64,000 nucleotides of DNA from Stomoxys calcitrans (Eukaryota > Arthropoda > Insecta > Diptera > Muscidae). Where the stretch lies: positions 64,508,602 to 64,572,601 of the forward strand of contig NC_081554.1 in the NCBI RefSeq assembly GCF_963082655.1, written 5' to 3'. Shown here one piece after another: positions 45,719 to 56,529 of the stretch. The first letter of the stretch is position 1. Each line of letters opens with the position of its first letter. Below the pieces are notes generated by a model. It saw nothing but the letters and a program-made list of their open reading frames with translations. It made no database searches and was not told the origin of the DNA. The translations under genes and the position numbers were made by a program.

Positions 45719-46352
45719 AAATTATTCGCAAAAAATGGAGTATTCCCAAAAAAAATATATTTGAATGAATTTGGTTAAATTTTCTCCTTTTTTATTTCAA
45801 TTTTCACTTGGCACTTCACTTACCTTATCATCCTTAAATGTTAGGTAAATTAATTAAAATTAATTTCTGTTGTTGATTTTCGGTAGCTTCTTCCACTTCT
45901 TGGCTCGGGATGTGTGTTTCTTGATGAGCCCTCTGATTGTTTTTCACTTTCTTTCGCCGCCCAAGGATATTCGTTCCTTGGTGATTCTGTAGATCGTCTT
46001 CGATGTTGCCTTTCGCTGCCCAAGGATATTCGTTCCTTGGTGACTTAAGCTTATTTTCGAATTGAGTCCTTTCAATTGAGTCCTTTTTTCTTAAGGGTAT
46101 TTTGGTACAGTTTTGACTGAGCTTTCTTTCCTATTTATATTTTTTTTCTCACAGGATTTTTATTTTATGTTTTGTAGTTTCACTTTTCACAGTTCTAACT
46201 TTTTTTAGAGTTCTTTTCGCGAAGTGAACCACGTACGTTTTTACTTTTCCTTTTTTAGGATTTGTATTTTTATTTTATATTTTGTAGTTTCACTTTTCGC
46301 AGTTCTAACTTTTTTTAGAGTTCTTTTCGCGAAGTGAACCACGTTGGGCGCC
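45719..46352 (-). promoter_or_regulatory. Errantivirus leader with duplicated segment
   Basis: The 5' untranslated leader lies between the primer site and gag. It contains a direct repeat of about 77 bases with a 110-base offset (46158-46234 and 46268-46344), and two copies of CCCAAGGATATTCGTTCCTT about 60 bases apart near 45960-46040. I looked for Su(Hw)-type insulator motifs (TGCATA cores), as in the Drosophila gypsy leader, and saw none. Confidence 0.7.
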
Positions 46353-46353
46353 A
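46339..46353 (-). other. Primer-binding site of the errantivirus, tRNA-Lys type
   Basis: TGGCGCCCAACGTGG on the element's strand matches the complement of the 3' end of tRNA-Lys(CUU), including CCA, over 15 bases; its first base is shared with the LTR end. Drosophila gypsy uses the same tRNA. Confidence 0.8.
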
Positions 46354-46760
46354 ATTATTCTTAATGAATGTATTGAACTTTATTCATTGAGTATGAGTTA
46401 AAAACTAAACTTACAATAATGCTGTTACTTAAAACTAAGCCACCACATTATGTTGCGCCGCTGTCGCTCTGCCAACGTTGCCATTGCCTTTCTTGCTGAC
46501 ACAGTGGCCCGTGTAGAATATTGGGCTATTAACCTGTAGTGGGGTGTTGAATAGGCGGCTCGTGTTACTTGTGGGAATACGGGAGCATGAAGGTTTCCCA
46601 TGAATGGTTGTAAGTAGTTGGTTTGGGTGCAATCAAATGAATAAGGTGTCTAGAATAAGGTGTCCAATGCGCTGACTTAGCAGCTCGTGTGGGGTTTTTG
46701 GTTGCCTTAGTGCAGCTAAACTGTGGGAATACGGGAACACGAGGGTTCCTCATGATAACT
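46353..46760 (-). repeat. 5' LTR of the errantivirus
   Basis: 408 bp, identical by eye to 39458-39865. It ends in TAATT beside the primer-binding site and is followed on the other side by the second TATA target copy at 46761-46764. Confidence 0.94.
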
Positions 46761-46764
46761 TATA

Positions 46765-48708
46765 TGTATCTCTCGATTTTCACTTTTAAAACCTTTGCTA
46801 TCGCATTTATCAACCGATTTTCTCAATATTTTGCGCCACGATTTTTCCCTAACTCCCACAATATGTCCGGATTTTGGTTGAAATTCTATATTCCAAATTT
46901 AAGCAAATTTTAGTTTCGACGACTTAACCTGCATACCCAATGTGGTGAAGGGTATCACAAGGTCGGGTTTGCTCGACTTTAGCCCTTCCTTACTAGTTTC
47001 ATTTGAATTAATAAATAATATTTTCAGAACAAAAGAAATGTGGTCTTTTGTATTGATAATACTTGGTATCAGCCAACCTGTGTTATGTGATATAACAGTA
47101 TAACACTTTGCAAGTGGTTGTTGAATGTGCTAAAATGACAACTAAATGAGACTATGTTTAATATCTTCAAATTTTACCATGTAACTAAAGAAGCCTATAT
47201 GTACTTTAAAACTTATTTGTTGTAGGTAATTAACCCTTGCGAACACATAAAGTGGATAGGCCCCATGAACATCATTAAGATTGTCAAAATCTGCTTATTG
47301 TGAATGTTAACAAATGTCAGTACATTTTTTTTCTCTGAAAAAATGCATTATTTTGCATGTTATTTTCTTTTTATTTCAATTTTGTATATTTTATTAACTC
47401 ATTTTGAATATAAATATGAATATGATCAGCTCTATACAAACAAGTTAGAAAAAAGTGTATACATTAACAAATTTGATCACTTGGCATAACCTTATTAAGT
47501 GAATCCTGGTAATTAACATTGTCTGCATTTTTATTTACTTAGAAACTCACAAAATTTCGCACAGTCCTCATGTTTCAAAAGTGGTTTGAGTTTCGAATGG
47601 TTTAATCTATATTTTTTTTCGCTCCTATAAACATACGTACAAACATATGTATGTATGTAGCAATTGCCATACTACTCTAATATCTGAACCTACATATATG
47701 CATATGTTTGTCTATTATGTACATAAATTTGTGCTCTTTCATATGCTGCAATAAGCCAAGCTAGCTCCAGCAACCAACATACAGAGATATAAATTGATGC
47801 TTCGCACACATTTATCATACATTTGGCTAACGAAAATTTATCCTGGGCCCAAGAATACGCAGCCAGCCATCCAACCATCTCAACCAACCAACCATTCGTC
47901 GTCCTTCCATGAAAAATGAAAGTAAATTTAAATTAAAATATCGTGTAGCTTTGGCCTCGTAACTGTGGCCTTATTGTTGCTGTAATGTTAATTTTGTTGC
48001 TTTTACATACATTTTTTTCGACATTTTTCTTCTGTAAGTATCCACTACACAAATGCTCAGTGCGTTCTCAACCCTCGCTTGATCTGCTGCTTAAGCTACT
48101 ACTACTGTTGGGAATTTTCTACACAAAAGTTGATAGACACACACACACACCAACCTACATACACATACCCACTACACTCACCCAGGTGTAACAGTTCACT
48201 TGTTTGCTTCTGTTTATTTACTTTGGTGCTAACGAAATTGGCCCTTTAATAAATTGTTGCTTCTGGCTTTAAGAATTTTTTCTCTACATATTTTACTTTA
48301 TGCTTTTGTTTTTCATTTTGCAGTCCAAATGGGAAATTGTTAGAGCTTATTATATTTAGTTTAGCTTTCAACCTTAACCGAGGGTAATATTGTTGAGGAT
48401 AAACAAAATCAAATTCCCCTCTTACTTTCGCTCTTTCTTTATCTTTCTCTCACTCTCACTTTGTCATATTTCTATTTGCTCTCGACCTTCCTTGTACTCA
48501 ACCACCACTACTTAGTGGGGGGCTTTAATGTATGTAATGGTAAACAAAATTTTATAAGTGGGGCTTGAATTGTTGTTTGTTTGTGTTGTTTGTATAAAGA
48601 GCCAACTAGCCGCTGCTCTGTATTTACAACTAGTCTTATTTTTTTTTAAGAATGAGCAGGGTTGCCGAGAAAAAAAAAACAAAAAGTAGAAAAGCCCCAT
48701 AAACATTA
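46765..48708. other. Repeat end followed by AT-rich non-coding DNA
   Basis: The first 230 bases are the far half of the dispersed repeat split by the errantivirus, ending near 46990 (GAAGGGTATCACAAGGTCGG). The remaining 1.7 kb contains no recognisable gene or repeat; its pyrimidine-rich tracts (for example near 48415-48480) and CA runs are typical of fly introns. It may belong to the BLTP3-like first intron. Confidence 0.4.
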
Positions 48709-48949
48709 ATGGCCATATTCGCAAAACTTAATGAAACCTTAAATAGGTTTATTTGCCATTTCTATAAAGGATATCTGTCAAATAAACCTATTTCACCAAA
48801 GGCCTACAGACCCATAAGCCTTACGACCTTTCTGCTCAAAACCATGGAACGTATTGTGGACATCATGATAAGGAGTAGGACATGCAGCGAAATGTTCAAA
48901 TACAAACAGCATGCCTATGTTAAGGGAAGGTCGGTTTGTGCATAAAATA

Positions 48950-49556
48950 AAGGGTGATTTTTTTGAGGTTAGGATTTTCATGCATTAGTATTTGACAGAT
49001 CACGTGGGATTTCAGACATGGTGTCAAAGAGAAAGATGCTCAGTATGCTTTGACATTTCATCATGAATAGACTTACTAACGAGCAACACTAGCAAATCAT
49101 TGAATTTTATTACCAAAATCAGTGTTCGGTTCGAAATGTGTTCATTCACCGTAACGTTGCGTCCAACAGCATCTTTGAAAAAATACGGTCCAATGATTCC
49201 ACCAGCGTACAAACCACACCAAACAGTGCATTTTTCGGGATGCATGTGCAGTTCTTGAACGGCTTCTGGTTGCTCTTCACTCCAAATGCGGCAATTTTGC
49301 TTATTTACGTAGCCATTCAACCAGAAATGAGCCTCATCGCTGAACAAAATTTGTCAAAATTTGAACACATTTCGAACCGAACACTGATTTTGGTAATAAA
49401 ATTCAATGATTTGCAAGCGTTGCTCGTTAGTAAGTCTATTCATGATGAAATGTCAAAGCATACTGAGCATCTTTCTCTTTGACACCATGTCTGAAATCCC
49501 ACGTGATCTGTCAAATACTAATGCATGAAAATCCTAACCTCAAAAAAATCACCCTT
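48950..49556 (-). mobile_element. Tc1/mariner element with long terminal inverted repeats, nested in a LINE
   Basis: A 607-bp element is flanked by TA (48948-48949 and 49557-49558), with inverted termini starting AAGGGTGATTTTTTTGAGG. The inverted arms extend about 190 bp each (48950-49140 and 49366-49556) with few mismatches. The centre, on the minus strand, encodes a transposase remnant at about 49120-49347 with DEAHFWLNGYVNKQNCRIW, HPEKCTVWCGLYAGGIIGPYF and GRNVTVN. These correspond to the second catalytic Asp region of IS630/Tc1/mariner transposases. The rest of the transposase is missing, so it is non-autonomous. Confidence 0.88.
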
Positions 49557-49610
49557 TAGATGAATCCTTCGATGCCAAAACGTACACTGATACAATCCTT
49601 AGAGCAGCAC

Positions 49611-50464
49611 CGGGTGGACCCTGTCCTTAAAGACTGGATAAACCATATGCTAAGGAGCAGGTGGATAAATTGTGTGTCCCATGGCATAAATATAAGAGTT
49701 CACAAGACGCGCCACGCCTATGGGTGACCACCATAAATGAACTATTACGGATGCTGACTGAGGAGGGATTTGAACCCGTCTGCTACGCAGACGATGTTCT
49801 AACACTTCTAGAGGTAAGAATCCGAACGAACTATGCAGAAGGGCAGAAAGGGTCTTGCATATGGTATATGACTGGGCTAGACCCAGAGGTCTCAAAGTTA
49901 ACACAGAGAAGTCTGAAATATACCTGTTCACGAGGAAGACGAAGGTGGGCCAATATAACGCACCACGTTTCCTCAATAAGAGGATTTCGATATCTGACAA
50001 GTTCAAATACTTAGGTGTGATCTTGGACTCCCAGTACCGGGTGGACCCGGTCCTTAGAGACTGGATAAACCATATGCTAAGGAACAGGTGGATAAATTGT
50101 GTGTCTCATGGCATAAATATAAGGGAGAAAGTGGCACAATGCACGCCACTCCTATGGGTGACCACCATAAAAGAGCTATTACGGATACTGACTGAGGAGG
50201 GATTTGAACCCGTCTGCTACGCAGACGATGTTCTAATACTTCTAAGGGGTGAGTATCCGAACGAGCTATGCAGAAGGGTCGAAAGGATCTTGCGTATGGC
50301 ATATGACTGGGCCAGACCCAGATGTCTCAATGTTAACCCAGAGAATACTGAAATATGTCTGTTCACGAGGAAGTCGAAGGTGGGCCAATTTAACGCACCA
50401 CGTTTCCTCAATAAGACGATTTCGATATCTGACAAGGTCAGATACTTTGATGTGATCTTGAACA
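49611..50464 (+). repeat. 427-bp tandem duplication inside the LINE reverse transcriptase
   Basis: Bases 49611-50037 and 50038-50464 align with a constant 427-base offset. Shared blocks include GACTGGATAAACCATATGCT, the GAGGAGGGATTTGAACCCGT block and the ACGCAGACGATGTTCTAA block. They differ by scattered substitutions, so the duplication is not brand new. At the junction the sequence TTGGAC occurs where the single-copy LINE at 34150-35905 has TTGGACGAGTACCGGG, suggesting repair at short homology. Confidence 0.8.
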
Positions 50465-51396
50465 GGAAACTGAATTGGAAGTGTAACATACAGGAGCGTA
50501 CTGAGAAGGCTCACAGATGTTGGACAATATGGAGACGGGTCGTAGGCTCGAAATGGGGCCTGAATCCGAGGAAAGTTCATTGGCTCTACAGGTGCTTGAT
50601 AAGACCAATACTAACTTACGCCTCAGTAGTTTGGTGGACTGCTATGGAGAAAAAGTGCAACATAAGGACCATACAACAGGTTCAGAGAACATGTGTCTTG
50701 GAATAGGCGGAGCGATGAGGATCACGCCCACTAGGGCACTGGAGACTATTCTAGATATCCGACCCATTGACATACATATTAAGTATGAGGCACTGCGGCT
50801 ATGAGACTTAAGACGATGGGAGAATGGATTGAGGATGGGAGCAGCTGATACCATCGCGGTATAATCGAGGCGACGATAGGAAACCTGGAAGGAAGGGAAG
50901 AGATTTCCGAAAGGATTCCTGCGAAGAACCTTAAAGTCGAGTGCGAGGCACTGCTGCCATCGGTACTGTCTTGGATTGACGGAACCCTAGTATTGCCATC
51001 TGGAAAATCATGTTACACGGATGGATCAAAGCTAGAGGAAGATAGTGAGCCTGGAGGTCTACATTGAGACCACAGGGACTGAGATCTGTTTTAGACTGCC
51101 TTTTCATAATACGCTCCTGCAGGCGGAGATCCGGGCGATCACGGAATGCGTGAAGTGGTGTGGTGCTAACGCGAGGACGTTGAGTGTGAACATCTTTACC
51201 GACAGTAAAATTGCCATAAAGGCAATAACAACCAGGACGGTAAAGTAACGAACAGTTTTGCAGTATAAGAAGAAGATTAACGCTTTCTCTGAGGATGGCA
51301 TAATCCGCATCGTTTGGGTGCCGGGACATAACGGAGTAAGAAGGAATGAAAAGCAAGCAGGCAGATACCGGCACTTAGGTGGGAACACAATACCAG

Positions 51397-51548
51397 GTTA
51401 GGTTTGTCTGGCAGTCTGCCATCAGATTTACTTAGACGTTTTCGTCCATTGTGATACCACAGAAACAGAAGAAGGAAGATGCCTTCTAGTTCCTACTGTT
51501 GAACCATCCAGATCGCTTTAAAAAGCCCAACAACTTGCGAATGTTCAC
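51397..51548 (-). mobile_element. 5'-truncated LINE family 2 insertion with 13-bp target duplication
   Basis: This 152-bp piece is the reverse complement of the 3' end of the family 2 LINE (about 39190-39350), starting at its CCTAACC tail. It is bounded by AACACAATACCAG on both sides (51384-51396 and 51549-51561). Direct repeats plus 5' truncation are the hallmark of target-primed reverse transcription. Confidence 0.85.
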
Positions 51549-51689
51549 AACACAATACCAGACGTGAACGTACTTAGGGGAATGGTATTGAAAACAATTA
51601 AGGATTTTGCATGAAATAATATTCAAACATTAAATTGTATGGACCGTACTATTGTTTCAAATAAAGATTTCATGCATGTTGTGTGCTCT

Positions 51690-52245
51690 TAATACTATAA
51701 AGTAACCTCTAAAAAAGAAAATTTTAAGTTAGGAATTCCGTGCTACTTACAAAATCCTTAATTGTTTGCCATACCACTCCCACTCACGTCTGGTATTGTG
51801 CGCCCACCTAAGTACCGGTGTCTTTTAGCCGCGAAATCCAGGTAATGACATTGGAAATGCTCCAACGTCTCCTCATCTTCCTCACATGCCCTACACACGC
51901 TATCACTTGCCTCAGCGATTCTGCATAAGTGAGCTCGTATATGTCTCGTTATGATACCAAAAGTGATACTGACATCCTTCTTACTTTCTTTCAGTAATAT
52001 CCTCGTCCTCTCACGATCAGGATCACCCCATAGGATTTCCGCCGTCCTACCGATTATCTCGCTGTTCCACAGCGTTCGTCGTCCGACTGCGTCGACCGAA
52101 AAGTCTTCGGGTTAACCAAGTTTATTGACGGCTGTCCTCTGGCCTTCACTGCCAAATCGTCTGCCCTTTCATTCCCCCTTACTCCGTTATGGCCTGGCAC
52201 CCAAACGATGCGGATTGTGCCATTCTCAGAGAAGGCGTTAAGTAC
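51690..52245 (-). mobile_element. LOA-like LINE family 1, 3' fragment
   Basis: On the minus strand it runs from an RNase H-proximal segment (GMPF..NAIRIVWVPGH-like, near 52200) through a block that on the plus strand reads GAAATGCTCCAACGTCTCCT to a 3' end near 51690. It matches the 3' part of the 34150-35905 copy. It faces tail to tail with the 48709-51620 copy. Confidence 0.7.
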
Positions 52246-52264
52246 TAAATTGATTGGAACTTAG

Positions 52265-52548
52265 TGACTCTATCTTTGAAGGACAATTTTCCGATGAACA
52301 TTCCATCAAGAAACAATGGGCATACTTCTCCCATTTCAAAGTGTGCTGTCCCATTCAAGTTTATGATTAATGATGAGGGAACTTCTCACAGGGAGACGTC
52401 TGGATACCGCACAAATAACGTCAGCATTAGTGAGGGGATAATATAACCGCTGAAATTGTTTTTTTTTTGGTCGCCAAGATTTAAACACAGGCTTTTTAGC
52501 ATCATAGGTGAACATGCTTACCTCTGCGACACTGTGGCCTATCCTCAA
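52265..52548 (-). mobile_element. tRNA-derived SINE
   Basis: On the minus strand the head (52548 to about 52478) reads as a decayed tRNA: a TCGCAGAGGTAAGCATG segment resembles an A box, and GTGTTTAAATCTTGG about 30 bases on resembles a B box (GGTTCGANNCC). A body of some 200 bases follows, with blocks also found near 36990-37130 (plus-strand GATAAGGGGCCTCC region) where the head is missing. An isolated head fragment lies at about 36450-36480. The parent tRNA was not identified. Confidence 0.6.
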
Positions 52549-53610
52549 ACCATTTAAAAATCACACTATTTCTAATATTTTTTCCTATGGGGATTTTTGT
52601 CAACAACATTTTTACAGTAATTCATACAGTGGCAACACTGTCCACTAATAATCTTATTTTTTTTTTTGTTTTCTGTTTGTTTATTAGTTTGCCTAATTGC
52701 GAGTACGTTTATACGTTTATATCTCTAGAGAACTTTTTGTGGCTGATTTAGTTTTTTTTTTAATCATGTACTGCATGGATGATTCATTTGATTCTTATTG
52801 ACATTTGCTATATCTTTGTTTGGGTTTTCTCGCTCTCCTACTGTTTCTACTGTTGTTTATACATTCTCTTTGTTGTGGTGGATTATAACTGTGTGTTGTG
52901 GTAAAGATAGAAAGTAATGCGTGACAGCTAGAAACACCACCACCTACCACTACTCACTCATCCAAACTCATCTACTTTGAAAAGTTTTTACTTTGCAACG
53001 TCAACGACAGTCTCCGTTGTTGTCGGTGTGGTTGTGTTTGTATGAATGCTGACATCCTTACAACGTATGAGCGATATTGAATCTTTCTATTCACCATTCA
53101 CCATGCGCCACCGTGTCTGTGGCATTTTCTTCTTTCGCCTCAAATCTGTGTGTATGTGTGTGTGTGTTTGTGTTCGTTCAAATATTGAATGAGGAGTATT
53201 AAAAAGAGATTTTCGTAATAATACCAGATGATGGAATCAGTAAAAGTAAGATGTGATTTCATCTGTCTGGGCGACATCTTTATTTGGCAAGAAAATTAGC
53301 ATTAGTCTTGAATTGAATGCAAATGTGTAAGAGTGTGTATGTGTGTGTGGATACATGCAGAGAAAAAAAAAAGAAAGCTCTGCAGCTTGGTTCTCCTTGC
53401 AAAGAAATTTAAACAAATTTATGTGGAATTGTTAAACATAAACATTTTGTGGCCCCAAGGGTATATCATGGATTTGATATTCGGGGAATTTCTTCTCACA
53501 AGTCGTTTTACCCAATTTTATAAACTTCAAAAATAAAAGGCCAATTATTTTTATTGCTGGCAATAGCTTAAAGAAGTGAATGAAAATCTTAAGAGAACAT
53601 GTTTACAAAT
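52549..53610. other. AT-rich non-coding DNA
   Basis: About 1 kb with long T runs, a GT microsatellite near 53150-53175 and no coding frame that looks conserved. The composition is like the unrepetitive stretches at 46.99-48.7 and 56.8-57.8 kb, consistent with intron sequence. Confidence 0.4.
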
Positions 53611-53614
53611 TTGC

Positions 53615-54990
53615 AACTTTTTTTACTTTAATTGGCTATGACAGAACATTTGTCCCTTTAGCTGAACTTAGAATAGATTTTCAAGCGCCTCAATCTTGTG
53701 CGCTTCTTCTCTAATCTCTCACAACAACTTTCGATATGTTTTTCTTTAAGTCCCTTTGATTATGGTATAACTTTTATGTACTTCGCCCGTGGTGAAGCAT
53801 GGCTCTTTTACGCAAAATTTCACAAGTTTTCTTTTAAGCCAGAAATGCTTGATTTACAGCAAAATACAATTGGTTACACGAAAAGGTGATTCTAAAAAAG
53901 ACTAATTTTTAATTTTTTTCCTTGGATAAAGATCAGAAAGCCATTAGTCAATATTGGGAGTTTCGCGATCGTGTCCATCGCGAATCGTTTCCAGCATTTG
54001 GCGCAGTGTGAATATCTGGTCTGGTGGATTTACCAGGTCTAAAGCCGCATTGATAGGGCCCAATTATCTCATTGACTTTAGGTTTTATCTTTCTCACAGT
54101 ATACTCGAGAGTATCTGGTATGCCATGGGGAGGAGACTTATTTGTCTGTAGTTGGTACACTCCGTCTTGTCTCCTTTATTGTGTACGGAACATAGTATGC
54201 TGAGGTTCCAATCATCGGGTATGCGTTCTTCTACCCAGATCGCGCAGACAAGTTGATGCATACGCCTTATTAGCGTGTCGCCTCCTGTCTTAAATAATTC
54301 AGCGGGTAACTCGTCGGCTCCGGCTGCCTTGTTGTTCTTCAGTCAGGTCACAGCTACTACTGAACCTCATTCTGACTACGAGGTAAACATTTTGCGGTAT
54401 CCTCTTCACTCCTCTCCTCTTCGCTGCCATCGTCGGACACTAGCATTGGGTAAAATGTTCTTTCCATATCCTCAGCACTCTATCTGTATCACTTACCAGA
54501 TTTTCTTCTTTGTCTCTAGAGCAGGATGTGCCTGTACCAAAGCCATCGGTTTGATGTTTGACTCTTTGGTAGAATTTCCGGACTTCATTCTGACTCCTGT
54601 ATATCTCAATTCTTTTTTCTTTCTGCGGTATAGGCGTTTCCTCTCTCTCCTTTTCTCGCGATACCTCTCCTTCATCTGGCGCGTTGCTACTGATTCCAGG
54701 TTTGCTCTGTATGCCGCATTCGTGGCTTCAGTAGCATCTCGACACTCTTGGTCATACCATGGGTTTCTTGGGGGAGGCTTACGGCACCCAAGTACGGATT
54801 TCGCGGCATTTTCCATGGAGGGGGCAATGGTTTTCCACCGTGCCGTTATAGCATCGGGACAAGGAGTGCTTTCATCAAACAGTTGGGTCAGTCGAGTGGA
54901 ATATATCGTTGCCATCTGTTGTGTTTGCAACTTTTCAAGACCAGTATCGATACAGTGTCATATCGTTGCTCCAACTTTGCTTCAATAAGG
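53615..54990 (-). mobile_element. Non-LTR retrotransposon family 3, internally deleted
   Basis: On the minus strand the 5' part (54930 to 54493) encodes the linker after the endonuclease, with PPPRNPWYDQECRDATEATN, AAYRANLES and the very basic RYREKRRERKRLYRRKKKE. A reverse transcriptase piece at 53948-54160 has the block IIGPYQCGFRPGKST. A segment near 53615-53720 is the 3' tail, which begins TTTACTTTAATTGGCTATGA on the plus strand and recurs at 56530-56735 and 63795-64000. Most of the reverse transcriptase is deleted. Clade not settled (RTE- or jockey-like). Confidence 0.65.
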
Positions 54991-55079
54991 AATACTCCGA
55001 ATCTATGTTTGCTCCTCGGATCGATCGTACTTCAAATACGCTGAATGAATGCCTTGCATCTATTACAACATGATCAATT

Positions 55080-56470
55080 TGGTTCCTTGGGGGTGAGGAT
55101 CCCAACCAGCTATGCAGAAGGGCCGAAAGGATCTTGCATATGGCTGGCTAGACCCAGGGGTCTCAATGTTAACCCAGAGAAGACTGAAAGATGCCTGTTC
55201 ACGAGAAAGACGAAGGTGAGCCAATTTGACGCACCATGTTTCGCCAAAAAATGATTTTGATATCTGACAACGTCAAATACTTAGGAGTGATCTTGGATAG
55301 GGAACTTGATTGGAAGTGCCATATTCAGAAGCGTACTGACAAGTCCCACAAATGTTGGGAACTACGTAGACGGGTAGGCTCGAAATGGGGCCTGAACCGG
55401 AGGATAGTTCAATGGCTTTACAGGAGCGTGATTAAACCTATACTTACTTACGCCTCAGTAGTTTGGTGGACTGCTATGGAGAAAAAGTGCAACAAAAGGA
55501 CCGCACAACAGGTTGAGAGAACATGTTGTCTTGGCATAGGCGGAGCGATGAGGACCACGCCCACTAGGGAACTGGAGACTTCTAGATATCCGACCCATTG
55601 ATAACAGATTAAGTGTGAGGCAGCCACTGCAGCTATGGCGATGGGAGAATGGATTGAGGATGGGATGGGAACCTGGAAGAAAGACAAGAGGTTTTCGATC
55701 GGATACCTGAGATGAACCTTGAAGTCGAGTGCGAAGCACTGCTGCCAACGGCATAGTCTTGGTCTGACGGAACCCCAGTATTGCCATCAGCAAAATCATG
55801 TTACACGGTTGGATCAAAACTAGAGGACAGAGTGGGCCTGGGACTGAGATCTGTTTTTGACTGCCTGAACATAATACGGTCCTGCAGGCAAAGATTCGGT
55901 GCTAACGCGAGGACATCGAGTGTGAACATCTTTACGGGCGGTAAAATGGCCACCAGGGCGATAAACACCAGGACGGTGAGGTCACGAACATTCTTGCAAT
56001 GTAAGGAGGAGACTAATGCCTTCTCTGAGTATGGCATAATTTGCATCATTTGGGTGCCGGGGAATGAAAGGGCTGACGATTTGGCGGTGAAGGCCACAGG
56101 ACTGCCGTCAATAAACTCGACGCAGTCCGAGTTAAAGGCGTGGGCGACGAATGTGCATATTACACTGTGGAACAGCAAAACTGTCGGTAGGACAGCGAAA
56201 ATCTGAATCGAGAGAGAACGAGGCTAATTCGGTGCAGCAAGTGACCGCATGTGCAGGGCATGTGGGTAAGATAATGTTGGAGCATTTCCTATGTCATTGG
56301 CCGGCTTTCGCGGCAATAATACACCGGTACTTAGGTGGGGACACAATACCACACATGAATCAACTTAGAGGAGTGGTATGGAAAACAATTAGGGATTTTG
56401 TAAGTAGCACGAATTTCCAAACTAAAATTTTCTTTTTCGAGGTTACTTTTATTTAAGGGCGTGGGCGTCG
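55080..56470 (+). mobile_element. LOA-like LINE family 1, 3' half
   Basis: It begins within reverse transcriptase (NPEKTERCLFTRKTKVSQFD, then DNVKYLGVILDRELDWKCHI and LTYASVVWWTAMEKKCNKR), passes through a decayed RNase H region (GANARTSSVNIFTGGKMA) and a C-terminal stretch with ACAGHVGKIMLEHFLCHW. The 3' untranslated region ends near 56470 with a TTTTCGAGGTTACTTTTATT block. Deletions of tens of bases and frame changes are frequent. Confidence 0.78.
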
Positions 56471-56529
56471 CTAAGCTAACCAAAGCTAACCTAACCTATA
56501 CGCATCAAAACACAACGGCTGCGTTGATT

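Larger units (their letters stand above)
39458..46760 (-). mobile_element. Full-length gypsy-group errantivirus with env-like frame
   Basis: The 7303-bp element has two 408-bp LTRs that appear identical base for base and a TATA target duplication (39454-39457 and 46761-46764). The LTRs have the AGTTA...TAATT ends typical of insect gypsy-type errantiviruses. On the minus strand the order is leader, gag, pol, env-like frame and polypurine tract, all open. This is an insect endogenous retrovirus. Identical LTRs imply a very recent insertion. It lies inside a dispersed repeat at a CCCATATATATG-type site, fitting the alternating purine/pyrimidine target preference of the group. Confidence 0.95.
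48709..51620 (+). mobile_element. LOA-like LINE family 1, nested and internally duplicated copy
   Basis: Reverse transcriptase begins with PKAYRPISLTTFLLKTMERI and YKQHAYVKGRS (48811-48935), is interrupted by a Tc1/mariner element at 48950-49556, and resumes with DAKTYTDTILRA. The catalytic block PVCYADDVL occurs twice because about 427 bases are duplicated in tandem (49611-50037 and 50038-50464). Then come NRKLNWKCNIQERTEKAHRCW and the thumb region LTYASVVWWTAMEKK. RNase H blocks with WCGANART and RIVWVPGHNGV lie at about 51150-51340. A family 2 LINE fragment splits the 3' part at 51397-51548. Several shifts and stops make the copy inactive. Confidence 0.82.

Noticed and set aside
45719..46352. 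Gypsy-type Su(Hw) insulator in the errantivirus leader
   Set aside because: No cluster of TGCATA-cored motifs was found in the leader; its repeats are of a different sequence.
54275..54988. 237-codon plus-strand frame
   Set aside because: It is antisense to the LINE family 3 linker region, whose minus-strand reading has the recognisable basic block and NPWYDQEC motif.
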